From positions 6,618,399 to 6,682,398 of the forward strand of contig SSBO01000001.1 of the NCBI GenBank assembly GCA_005281725.1: a stretch of 64,000 nucleotides of DNA. Direction: 5' to 3'. A program made the position numbers and the translations under genes. This stretch comes from Wuchereria bancrofti (Eukaryota; Nematoda; Chromadorea; Rhabditida; Onchocercidae). Position 1 is the first letter of the stretch. Every line of letters begins with the position of its first letter. Positions 16,404 through 28,800 of this stretch are shown in pieces. The notes under the pieces were generated by a model. That model saw nothing but the letters and a program-made list of their open reading frames with translations. It made no database searches and had not been told where the DNA came from.

Positions 16404-19337
16404 TCATAAATCAGTACAAATCATAGGTCTCAATGTGGCTAAAGTGATTGGTATTGCTTCTTCCGTTCGGATGATTCGACTTCCTTGTCCAGGTACAATG
16501 TTCAGGTAATGTTCAAAAAGTTTTTCAGGAGTTAAACAATTGATATTTTTATCAGCTTCTATGGCTGTCTCTAACCCTTCTAGTCCACCAAAAACAATTA
16601 AAATTCGGCTGAAAAATTATTTAAATTACAAGAGGAAAAGTCCGTATGATTACTTTTGCACTGTTACTCACTTAGTGTTTGAGGCCTCTAGATGTAACAC
16701 GTCAAGAAACACTTATCAAGGGTCATGCCCCAATTTATTATTCAATACATAATTTAAAAATGAAAACCTGTGTACGAAATAAAAAGAAATTTCCTTTTAG
16801 AACAATTCTAATGTTTCTATTACATTATGGAATATAAAAACTCACTTCTTTCCAGAAAACGGCATTTCAAATTTGCTCACTGGTTTCCCCCGTTCTGATG
16901 TTCCAATGATAACATCGTATTCCTCAGCATTCAATGCATCATAAAGACTTAGAGCAAGGCGTACTTTATAACCCCAGTATAATCCAGCTTCTTGCTTTAT
17001 TTGTTTAGAATTCACCAAGCACCCATGATATCGCTTTCGTTCTGCAGAGAGGAAAATTTTTCCTACATTTCTTCTGTTGATATCCCATTTATTTCTCTCA
17101 TTTATTACTAACTGTTATTTCAGTACTTCTTGGCTTTTTGCTTCTCAATGATTTTCGTATTTTTATAGCACGTTGAAACTGCCAAGACGAAAAATTGGGC
17201 AAAATTCGCTGACTGCTTCGTCTTTCTTTGATTCCTTTCATAATTATTTTGAAATGACGACCTCCTTAACAGGCTGGAAGTAGCATAAAAAGGTGAAGAA
17301 ACACGAATACCCGAGTAAATATCCAATATTTTCACGGTAACGCGAGTTCCAGTTTTAAGTGTGACATCCTCATTAATTTGGACTTCCTAAATTAAAAATA
17401 TAACTTGCTGTAATTTCACGGCAAAACAATATACAAATTTAAATTACAATATCAAAGAGAAGTTCATCTCGTATTACTGAAGAAAAGAGTAGTATTACCA
17501 GAATATCAAAGAAGGAAAACATGGATCAACACATTTTTAAGAAGAGACTGACATTTACTTCATTTAAAGTCAAAAAATTAACAGACCTTGTACAAACCGA
17601 CGTTACAAATAGGTCCACGACCTGCTTTTATTGGCTTATTCAGAACAACACCTTCTCTATATGGGACACTCAAATCTGATGCACGCAGATGATGAGGACA
17701 ATCTAACGGATTAAGAATACCTGAATGTGATAAAAATTTAGTTGATAGTCAGTTAAAAAAAAATTTCTTTGAAAACTTAAGCTTTAAAAACAGTATTTAC
17801 CAGCATATTTTAAAGTTTTTTGAAGGGGAAATAAAGTTTTCCGCAAGTATTGTGGACACTCCATAAATTCCAAGATTTTTGCCAGGTGAAAGTTACATTC
17901 CACATTGCCACTATGAACAGGCAAATCTGGATACCATTGTCCGTTGCAGTAATCTTCGCGTTGCCTAAATAACAAATCTGAATGTAAAAATCTTTTACAA
18001 GCCAACTCTGAGTCGATTCTATCAACAGTTAAACTTGAATGCGAAAATTAACTGTGATTTCATTCGAGCTGTTTCATCATAAACAACAATCTCATCAACG
18101 CAGAATACAGCAGCCGAACGCGCTATCTGTAATTTGCATCACTTAAGTACGTTCAAATGATTACGCTATCATCCCTCATATTTTTCAAATAGTGTGATTT
18201 ATATCCACTGCAAATCAAAAATAATGTTATTTAGGAACTTTAATATTATACACTATAAGGATTCTCAGTTAGGGGATCCACTAAACACTGGAATTTATGT
18301 CACTAAATATAGTCAGTATAAGGTAAATATGCAAATATTAATGGGTTTAAAATTACTTAGCAAAAATGGTATCTCTCTAAAAATAAATAAAAATAACTGT
18401 GACGCGATACGAGCAGTGACAGGTGACAACACTTGCCAACTAATAGATAAAACTGAAATATATTTACCTGTCCAGCAAGATAAGTTCTTAGCTCTGAACT
18501 TTGCGCGTTATTCAATATTGACCCAGGAAGTGCTATGCTTAACATTGGAAACTTTCCTGAAATGACTAAATTAGTAAAAACTATCCTGGTGCATAATAAG
18601 TAAAACGAGTAATAATAATAATTTCAAGTGATAAATGTGAAGTAAGAAGAACATCTCTTAATTCAGCTCATTTAGTAACTGTTATTTAAGAGTTTAAGAA
18701 TTAATTTAATGACATCATACTATTAATACAAAATCCTCCATTCAACTAAATGCCATTTATAGAAAGCATTAAGAACAAAAATTGATGCATGAATGAAACT
18801 AAATGAGAATGCTTATGGAATACTCCCATACTTGTTAAACTTACCATTATTCTTGATTTTATTCATGCCGACATCGTTTGTATCCGCTATTAAAGCATTA
18901 CTAACTTCAGGCTTTCGAATTAATTGTTCCAACAATATATCTTCACGAAATTGCTTCATCGCAGCTTTTTCTGATATTTATCATAGATCCTTCATATCGT
19001 CAAAAAAAAAAAAAATCGGCAGTCAGTATTACCACTAGTACAGAAAATGTGAGGGAACAATTTGTCACACCAACAATATCCCTTTTATACTTCTGTGAAA
19101 TTAATATCAAAATGCTACGTTTATCATGCACCTTTCCACATCATTACAGCTCAATATGCTTTTAACTGTTAAATGACCTATGCATATTAAATATCTTTTA
19201 TGATTCTCCATTAAAAATTCAAAAGGTAATTCTAACTTACTCTTTCGCCATGACAATTCCTTTTTTTTCTTGAATATATTTCCACTTCGCTTCTTCAGTC
19301 GTTCTTTACCATTATCGTTTATTATTTCTTCTGACAT
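16404..19337 (-). CDS. SPOUT1: SPOUT1/C9orf114-family putative RNA methyltransferase
   Basis: Member of the SPOUT (SpoU-TrmD) methyltransferase superfamily; the human homologue (CENP-32) associates with spindle and kinetochore and binds RNA. Nine exons in coding order: 19337-19241, 18970-18845, 18556-18468, 18126-18053, 17964-17801, 17720-17587, 17386-17311, 17041-16846, 16608-16404; 386 residues (human 376). The N-terminus is lysine-rich (KKRSGNIFKKKKELSWRKKK). Family blocks follow in order: ALPGSILNNAQSSELRTYLA, FCVDEIVVYDE, FMECPQYLRKTLFP, NPLDCPHHLRASDLS, YWGYKVRLALSL and IGTSERG. The C-terminal knot region contains VFGGLEGLETAIEAD and PGQGSRIIRTEEAIPI, where S-adenosylmethionine would bind. 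The ATG sits 5 nt after an ACTTTCAG acceptor. It is first in the minus-strand cluster with psd-1 and sars-1. Catalytic activity is inferred from the family. Confidence 0.93.
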
Positions 19338-20266
19338 TCTCGCTGAAAGTGATTAGACTCTAAAGTGATCTTATTATATCAAACAGTCATTCAATAAGTG
19401 TAGTGAACTTTTCTCATTTTATCGAAACTGTGATCAAACACACAGCCACACCTCCCAACTTCTCTTTATTTCGAAATCCCATCTTGATTTAAATCCCAAC
19501 ATCCCCACTCTCTCAAATATACCACCCTTTCTCCTCCTGTGCCTAATCCCATCAGTAGCTCCACGAGACCAACACAGTACGAAACACGCGAGTGATGATA
19601 TCTGCAAACCGTGAAATATGAATTTTAGGGAGGCCCGAGCGCAAATGGAATACGAAGGACCTTCAGAAGGATAATCTTCAGAGGCTGGAGTGACTGTTGA
19701 TCTTTATGTGGTTCTGAGAGGCTGTCAGCTTTGAAACATTGGAACAATTTCACTCACACAGAGAAAGAACAATTGCAGAACCTTTGAAAGCCATGTGAAT
19801 TAATTAATTTTCATGTGAAGCGCTTCCTTGACGTTAATATTTATTCAAATCAAAACATATCGAATAAGCAATCTTTTTAGTTCAAATTTGAGTATTTCCG
19901 GTCCCGTTACCTTGAATTTTTTTTTTAAATGGCTCAAATCCTACTCTTTCAACAGAATTATTTCGTGATCGGTTGCTATCATTCATCTCTCCTTTCATTC
20001 TTCGAAAAGGTAGAAGGATTTCTCGTTGCAAATTTCTCGGTAGTTCCGTCCTTCAAGTGAATAATATATTAAATCATATACAAAAAACTAAAATTTTATT
20101 AAAATGTAAATCTCTGAAGGAATAATGTTTTCGACCAAAGAAGTTTCCGCAGTGGTGATTGCCACGGTAGGCATTAAGATAGATGGCGCTGTTATGCGAT
20201 TAATTATTGTAACTTTGCATACTACTGAATACCGTAAGATTTAGGTAGTGACAGTTTTGTCTAAAA
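19338..20266. other. Divergent intergenic region
   Basis: About 930 bp between the start of the SPOUT-type gene (-) and the unrecognised plus-strand gene that starts at 20267. Presumably holds promoters for both, and so for the candidate three-gene operon. No TATA-like motif or repeat stood out and there is no coding signal. Confidence 0.5.
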
Positions 20267-21581
20267 ATGACTATGCCACCATACATGAGCAACGATCGCT
20301 TTATCTGGACCAATGAAGAACCGGATGCGGAACTCATTGAACCTGAAATTTTAGCATCGATTGATAAGAACTGGCTCACTTTCAGTTTGCAGGTCTTTTC
20401 ACTCCTCACTCTGAACGATTAAAAACTTCTTGACAACCTTAAGCCTCTGTGATAACTTCAAGGTCTCTCCTTTAGATAATAATGTTTGCTTACAAGAAAT
20501 GTAAACTTCGTAAAAGATGTAAAATTTAGTCTTTTGAGAAACTCTTGAATAATCCCTTCCTAAATTATAATGCTGTTCACTTACACCTCCTCGTTCCATA
20601 CTGTTTTGAAATTCCTTTTAATTTTAAGTCACACTAAAAACTCACAGGAGAAAAGTTTAGAAAGATTGTCCGCCTCAATCTCATAGCTTTACGTTGTATA
20701 ACCACGGTGATCACGCTTTTGCGTTCAGCATTTCGACAAGCGACAATTATGCTTATTTTGTATCGCAGGTCTCTTTATTACTATGAACGATGCACTGTTT
20801 CAAGAAATTAATTGGTTTCATTCGATGTTTGTAACATCCCAGTAACTTCTGCAGATCTTTTACGAAAGGATACAACCATTAATATCCAATTAATTACTTC
20901 CTCTTAACATCTTTTATTCTATTCTCATGTTTTCGTCATTTCCAGGTGTCATCTTTTCAGGTACAAGGGATAGTGTTTGGTCGTCAGCTGCACGCTCTAC
21001 CATTTGTGCGAACTACTAATTCAACAACGATAACAGTCTACCGGAGACCTACGAATGCCTTCAAAATGGATGATGATTATCCGTACATCAAAAGAACTGA
21101 ACTGTCTGTTCTACCATTTATTTCTACTTTTCGCCCTACATTTGCTTTCATACAAAAAAGATCATAGCTTCTGTTCACTATTGATTTATTACAGGCCTCG
21201 AAAAGATCGCTTATTTATTTATTTGGCACCAGTTTTTCACTGGAAAACTCAACCGATATCCGTGTTTAACCACGCAATGTCCTATGAGAAATTAAGAATT
21301 TGTTTGAATTATACGGCTCAGTGCGAGTGTGAAGGATGTAAGTTTACCAGTTGAAAATTACAGTAAATTTATTTAAATCACTTACTTTTGAGTTAGCACA
21401 ACGTCGTTAGCTAATTCAGCATTTTGGAACGGAAAGAAGTAAATCAAAATATTTAAAAAGTGTTCATTTTTGAAAAAATGCTCTTTAAATTTTAGCGAAT
21501 TTCTCACTGCAACAAGGACGCAGTGGATGGAATACATGCCAATCTTCAGAAAGCTGCTTTCAGACTCAACTGATACCTTAA
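20267..21581 (+). CDS. Unrecognised protein, four-exon gene model
   Basis: No family recognised. Four exons join in phase: 20267-20392, 20946-21103 (or from 20961 with the nearer TTTTCAG acceptor), 21195-21337, 21496-21581, giving about 165-170 residues. The start ATG follows a GATTTAG acceptor by about 20 nt. The N-terminal 42 residues are acidic (NEEPDAELIEPEILASIDKN). The middle is rich in beta-type residues (GIVFGRQLHALPFVRT, TTITVYRRP, RLFIYLAPVFHWK). The C-terminus carries five cysteines (CLNYTAQCECEG, then NTCQSSESC). No signal peptide or membrane segment is visible. The donor at 21104 (GTCTGT) is weak, so the exon 2-exon 3 junction is the least certain part. A compact beta fold with a cysteine-rich tail is an inference only. 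Confidence 0.45.
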
Positions 21582-21662
21582 AAATTTACATAGGAATAAT
21601 ATGTTCCTTATTTCATTTAAAATGCAGTAGTGAGTAGCAATTTCATAAAGTTTTGCTTGCAA

Positions 21663-24600
21663 TTATTCATCTTTTTCTTTTTGTTTCATTGCCATGCGAA
21701 CCGCTTTTGCTGTTGGCTTAAACACCTGAAAGCACTTTTGTTCATTAGAACAAAATAGGCGGAATAGTAGAGTTTAGGATGTAGAGCTGGTTTCAAGATC
21801 CAGTAGTTGAAGTTTGGAACATTTATACCTGAGAAGGACTGATACTGCAAAATCAGCTAAGAATACTGAACTGATTATCAATAATACAAAGAAAATGTTG
21901 ATTATACAACTGTCCTATACTTTTGGGTGTAAGATACTTTTATCAGCGTGATAGCCTAATTTACTACCAAAGAATAGTTGATAAACATACGTGAAACGAG
22001 CAACTGAGATCTTCTGCTACATTCATCGCTGCAGCTGCATTATCAAATTCCCCACAATAATGTGGTGCCGAAAATATGGTCACTAAACGACGATTACCAA
22101 AAAACTCGTATCCATCTTGTACCACCTCAATAAGAATTCACGTTCACTTCTTTCTTTTGGAAGAATTCTTGGAATCTAATTGAATTAGAGAAACCTGATG
22201 TGCACGAGCAACCAGATCGATGTTTAGTTTCTCGCATACGTCTGTCAAAACATCAACACCGAAAACAAACGAGATACCTCGACTATTTGGTTGCCAACCT
22301 TGTACTCTTTCGTCTGGATCTGACCTGTAACTTTGCTGAAATCGTCAGCAACTTTTAAAACATTTCGTTTTTAAAATATCTAAAATGATCGCTATTAAAT
22401 GAAATAAAGTTCCCAGTCTTATTTTGACATTACAGGATCGCCGAACAAAACCAAGGGTGTGGATTAAGTCGAGTCAGAAACAAGATTTAATCCTGTTATG
22501 TCGACAACACATAATTCTGCAAGAACTTTGCGCTTAATAAAAAAATGCGGTGTAAGATACCAAAGGATGTCGAGTTCCATGGATGCCGGTTGTGGATCTG
22601 ATGGACGTTTTATGTTACGCAACGAATCAAAATCATCTAATTTTGGTGACAGACCGCCGTGCATACACAAGATTTTTCCAGCTATGCAAGCAGCATATGG
22701 TAGGTAATTGAATGTATCCTATAAAAACATTTATTTATATTGATTGAATGATCTCCTACTTTCAGCATTGTTGGTCTATGTGAAGATCTATTTATATAAT
22801 TTAAAGGTTAAAGTTCAGCAATTTTAGGTGCTTCGAAATTTAGATATGAACTTACTTCGAAAAATGAATTTAATATTTTCAGAAAGTCAGTTTGACCTTT
22901 ATCGTTCACTTTTCCCTGATAACTAAGTTACAGGAATATTGAATTAGTACTTGAAAAACTTCCCAAAGACGAACAGAACGGTAACGTCGGTTCACCTCTT
23001 CATAGAATCCATACACTCGATTAATTCCAGCGCATTCATGATTTCCTATAAATAATCGCATTATCTTACAAATAAAATGGCATACAATGAATGTTTGAAA
23101 TTTCGAACCACTTAGGAATTTGCAAAATTTTTTATCTATTAAACTGTTTTAAAAAACAGGCAACAAATTTCTCGTTGTGCATTATACAAGCGAAAAAAAC
23201 TGACAATTCAAATCATAACTAGTATAGGAATCAAGCTAGTAAGCACCTCTTAATAAAAAGAAATTTTCAGGATACTTAATTTTGAAGCAGAAAAGAAGGC
23301 ACACGGTTTCAATTGACTGCTTGCCACGATCTACATAATCACCAAGAAATAAATAGTTCGATTCTGGTGGAAAACCGCATTTGTCAAAAATGCGAAGCAT
23401 ATCGTTGTACTACAAAGTTGCAATAACTAATATTTTTGTTGTGAAATATAACGAATCATTAATCTGATATTTGCCACTATTAGCAGTTGTACTAATGCAT
23501 CTTGCAATTAAATTTCTATTAATTACATTCATCATACATACTTAACCTAATTTCTTGTAAGGTAACATTCTGAGCAGTTTGTATATATGCTGGATGTTTT
23601 TTTTTATGTGAAAAATAATTCTCGGATATCTCTATGTATTCGCTTAATGCTAATAACTGCTAATGAAATGAACTGTTCTTGAATTGTACAGCTTTGCTGA
23701 ATAATTAAAGTATATGCGTTCATTTTGTATTAATAACTATTTTAGGAATGTCATTGTTATTTACCTCACTTCACTTTTATTTAATCATTCCTATATTTAA
23801 ACAATGATAATGCGACTGTTGTGTTTCAATTACTTCCACAAATAATCCATTTATAATAAATAAACTTAGGTAGTATAGTTCTGATCTACTTACCTGTCTG
23901 TCAGATATTCAATGCTTGCGTAAATAGAACTAATGGTTAATAAGGTCATGATAACTTTCAGTTAGATCTTAATTCGAATGATTTGCTTATAACAAAATGA
24001 AAGTGTTAACATTCAAATATTATATCGACTTCTCTTTACAACTGATCGTTGGCAAACTGGGATTGTTATCATTCCTCCTATCTAACCAAGAGCAAAGTAA
24101 GATTTCAAAATATTGAATTCGTATTCATGGCATTTTTATGAACATAATCTTTATGTTTTTATGTTTATGTATATGTCTTTATATGGCTTGGACATAATAT
24201 TTAGCAGGATTAAATATTCAATTAAATTTTACAAACAAAAAGTAGAAACCTGTCCATGTATATCACCACAAACGACCACTGGTGTATTAATTTCAGTAAA
24301 TGTACTTTGACTTTGTAGCACAGCTTTTGTTTCTTGAAGTAATCCTATTAATTCCTCTTCCTTTACCTACAAAAGCAATAAGTGATAATAAAAAACTAAT
24401 TTTTGACCTCAAACATTATTTTATGCACTGAGATATGGAAGAGCCGGGAGATAACAAGAAAGAAGAAGGAAAGATGAGTGAACACGGTAAATATCACTTG
24501 ATTAATTATTCTGGTTGTCTTTTCACTACTCTTTATTGAAAGTGCTTTTTCTCATGAAATTCTACCTGTGCATAACGAGCAAATAATAATGGCTGGTGGT

Positions 24601-25124
24601 TAGTGGAAGGAGGGACAGATATTCTCAGAAATTTCGAGGAAGAATTGATAAATTTTAAATCAAATAGGTGCGAGTCATCGATAACCTTATCATTGAGTGA
24701 TTTAACCCTTAATGGTAATAGCTGTATTTTATAATAACCAGGTAAATTAAAACTAACTATCCTTCTAAGGTGCGTTCCCTTCCGTAATCCAGTATTTAGT
24801 AAGCGAATGCTTAAATCTTGAATATGTGATAAGTGTGACTTTGTTTTCCCATCCGCTTTTGGCAGTTTGTTTTCCTGAAAGACATTTGATACAAGTCACT
24901 GGAATCCATGCATCCGAGATTAGAGTAGCTTAGGCATTTGGAAAGAATACTTGAGGAATACTTCAAGGAAAACGAGTGAATGGTGAAATTTGTGAAAAAC
25001 GTAAAACGGAGATATTCAATTTCCTACGCATGAAAATGATTCTGTTGAAAATTTCAATAATTAAAACGACACGTACGTAAGCAGTATCTACAGATTCACC
25101 GTCACTGCCTTTATCACTTTCCAT
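21663..25124 (-). CDS. PP1-type serine/threonine protein phosphatase with N-terminal extension
   Basis: Metal-dependent PPP-family phosphatase closest to PP1. Exons in coding order: 25124-25077, 24874-24566, 24366-24250, 23409-23247, 23045-22951, optional 22915-22856, 22718-22561, 22324-22195, 22125-21991, 21725-21663; 405 residues, or 425 with the optional exon. All metal and phosphate ligands are present: GDIHGQ (about 153-158), GDYVDRG (181-187), GNHE (213-216), HGGLSP, RAHQ (337-340) and [11 protein letters not shown]. The enzyme should therefore be active. Ordinary PP1 has few residues before the catalytic core. Here about 100 extra residues, mostly from one 309-nt exon, precede [10 protein letters not shown] and match nothing I know. 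Regions outside the motifs are also divergent, as in nematode-specific PP1 paralogues, some of which act in sperm. Its ATG lies 721 bp behind the RSKR kinase stop on the same strand, so the two may share a transcript. Confidence 0.9.
22856..22915 (-). other. Candidate 60-nt cassette exon in the PP1-type phosphatase
   Basis: Lies between two exons that already join perfectly in phase 0. It has a CTTAGTTATCAG acceptor, a consensus GTAAGT donor and 20 open codons ([20 protein letters not shown]). It would insert 20 residues after LWEVFQ, in the loop before the segment equivalent to CFNCLPI of PP1. Confidence 0.6.
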
Positions 25125-25845
25125 AAGGTAATAAATGATCGAACATTCACAAAGGACCAAAAACACCACTTACTAATAGTACTAAATTGCTAAATGAGCC
25201 ACTCTGCCAGGTTTTGACTTTTCATCCTTTTATGAAAAGTTCACATTTGCATATGTTAATAATAAGGCGTGAGACAGAGTTAGACAAGGAAATATTTTAA
25301 ACAGATTTGGCCCTATGATACTACCATTCATAACTTAAGGATTTGATCCTGATCTACACTGGCTTATTTCCGAATGCATGGAACGGAAATGTGTTAGTTC
25401 TCTAAGCAAGTCTGAATGATTCATAGCTCATTTCCATTTTAAAATAACAAACTGAAGTATTTTATTGTCGTTGCATTCAATGTTAAAGGAGAAACCAATA
25501 GATACATATCCTTTTGCAATAACAAACTGATCACAGCCATCAGCGCCTCTTTCACTACTTTAGATCATGAAAGTAATCGTCACTGTTGAACTGAAACATT
25601 TGAAAACACAGAGATATCGAGCTTCATAACTCGAAATTAAAAATAGTGGGAACAAAAGTATTTCTCATTTCATATGACTTCTTCCTTCTTACTGACACTA
25701 TTTCCTTTCTAATATTGGCAACATTTGGTAGTTATGTTTGAAGCGACACTTAAACGAGTATGTAAAGTTACTACGAAAAAGATAATCGAAATTCATATTA
25801 TCGATTGTACATGAAAGTAGAATGGGTTGAATTATAAGATTCTAA

Positions 25846-28800
25846 TTAAGAAGTCGCAGCAAATACCTCATATTGTTCCTCAAAAGCAGCCCAGTTCTCC
25901 TCTACCTCTGTGTCACTGAAATCAGATGTGCTCTTGTCATACAAAAAATTGCAGCTTGGACAACGTCGCAATTTCTCTATGTGGGCAAATGGTACTAACT
26001 GAAAATGATAATCTCATAAAAAACTTTCATTTAAACTCAACTCAATTTAACGCAATAAAAAATGAAGTTGGACTTTTATATCGAAAGAGATTTGAATTTG
26101 GAAAGTTGGAATTATTCATGTGATTGCTTCTTCTCGAATTAAAATATGTGATGAATAATTAAGTAATTGATGCATAAAACTGGTGCGTAATAAAGTAGAC
26201 ATGCTGCAAACTGGAGGTTAACATCTCATCTGTTATGAAAATGGAAATAGCTAGTGCAATTCAATTTAGGACAGTTACTGGAAATCCGCACTTTAGTCGT
26301 CTAATACCAACCTAATTCTATTTCCTTTTCACTTCCTGTGAGATATATTTCCGACAAATACATTAACAGTTGATAAGCGGAAAAAAATATAGAATATTAG
26401 ATAAAAAGCTTATTTGCTTTACTAAATGTTTGTTACAATTTAAGCATTCACTCAATTAGAACACAGAACTTTGTAAGATAAACTTTAAACTCAAATTAAA
26501 AAAAAAATACCTTTTTCAGTGCAACATCATCCCAATTAATGCTTTTAAAAAAAGGATGAGATTTCACTTGCGCAAATGTATTCATTCTTCGTTCTCCGTC
26601 TACACTCAATAACTGTAAAGTGTAGCTAAGTGCATATTAATATTTTGTAATACTAAATATACTGTGAAACACACTAAATGTTACCTTATTGAAAAGGTCG
26701 CCTAGTATTGGTTCACAACAGGGAGTACTGTAACTGTCATATCTGTAATGATCGATGATATTTGAGCACAGAGTGATTTGAACCAATTAAAGGGTACTTG
26801 TAAACTGAATGAAATTTATTTTAAAAAGACAAAACAATAAGCTTTAAGGTTTTCTATAAAATAATTACCTAAGTTCAATATGTGAACTGACATCACAATT
26901 TGGAAATGGATAACTATTTGTATTCATGATATGAAGTAATACTCCATAGGACCACCAATCCACTTCTTTGCCATAAAATTTCTCTTTAGCTATTTCGGGA
27001 GCCATATACTGCAACTCGGAATTGCAAACTATTTCGACCCAATTCATTTGAATCGAAATAGTTTACAAACAAATAAGAGTTATTCAATCCAAAAAAAAAA
27101 ATGAAAATTGAGCAGAATGCCGAAAAATTGAAAGAGTAAAATTAATCTAACTTGAAGTGTTCCGCACACCGTTCGTGTTCGCTCTCCATTAGAAAGTTTT
27201 TTGGAGAAACCGAAATCAACAATCTGAATATGGCCATCAAAATCAAGCACAATATTTTCCATTTTTAAATCACGGTAAACTACATTGTTTCTGTGAATGT
27301 AATCTAGAAATGGTGACGATGTTGGAAAAAATTGTCATTTCAATCTGTTCCAGGATATATTGAAGTGCAAACAAAAGAGATATGAAATTATGTGAATAAA
27401 GAAACGAATACATATGTGGAAGAGTGAAATAATTAAGCAGAAATAAAATTCTAAAGATAGAAACCGGGAGATAGAATGTAACCTGCTACTTCATGAAATT
27501 ATTTTGACGAATAATCCATTTCATTTTGATCTGAATTTTTCCCAATTTTTCTAAGCCAAATAATGTTGTAGAATAGGTAGATAAATAGAGAGATATATAA
27601 AGTTAATGATTCCTACTACAAGTTAGCTCAGTATTACTGTGATTGAATATTAGAAACCATTTCAAATTTAGGATTTGTTATGATGAAATAACCTAAAGCA
27701 AAAGCGATTTCGGCACCATATATTCTCAATGTATCTTCCACGAAGGGTCCATAATCACGCCATAGCGTGAACAAATCCCCGTAACCCACTGCATATTGAA
27801 GTACTGTGAAGAGATGTGTCCTCGACTGCCAGCTAGCGTAACATTTCGCGATGAAAACGTTATCCGAAAGGGCTCTCTACACAAAATTAGTAATATTTAA
27901 ATATCAATTCTTGCCATTCACCATTAGGAATAAAAGAAACTTAATTTAAGTTTATTCTACCCGACTGTCATGATTCACATTTATAATTGTATAGTTATTT
28001 GCTTCTTTTTAAGAAATGAAATATTAGAGGTCACAAGAACGTTATCAGGTTCGAATAGAAAGTTTTAGAGTATTCCGTAGAAAGGAAAAAGTAGACTACG
28101 ATTTGAGTCTGAACTGTTTTCTTCCCTTATTACACGAACTAATCATCCACTGGCTTTTCTAGTATTAAATTATTGCTCTCATAGAAATTAACTCTATTGA
28201 TTTAAAATTTAAGCACTGAGAGAAAGATAAAGAACAATTTTAGTAACATCAACAGAATTTTTTCCTGATCACCTGACAGATCGAGCTATGTTGACTCTAG
28301 CAAAATATCAAGTTTTTTACAATAATTATTACAACTACGATGTGAGGAGATGTATAAATATCCAAGTCCAAAATTTTTTTCCCTAGATGTGCTTAACTAT
28401 TTTAAAAAAGTTTGATTATAAATACTGAAAGTAAATACTTTTATGTTAAATGTATTATAAGTCTTCAAAAATCTGGAGATTTCGAATTATGTCCGTCACC
28501 TGATTGAGTAAAAATTGACATCTGCTAAAAATACAGAAAAGAACGTATTGAATGAATATTTTTAGTATTGAGAATATTTTTAGCAATTTACGTGTACTGA
28601 AGCTTCATCTTTAACTTGTTGAGTGACGTTCCTCATTAAAATTTCGTTTTTCGACTGCTTTTTTATGGCAAATAAAAAGTTGTGATCAAGTTTCAAGCAT
28701 ACTCTATACACTTTACTGAATGCGCCGTTTCCAATGCAGTTCAGGATCTGCAAATATTTTAAAACAATCTGATTATAAGTGCAAAAAGTAAAAATTGTAA

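Noticed and set aside
28051..28066. GGTTCGAAT resembling a tRNA B box
   Set aside because: It lies in a kinase intron, lacks a matching A box at the right distance and shows no cloverleaf arms.
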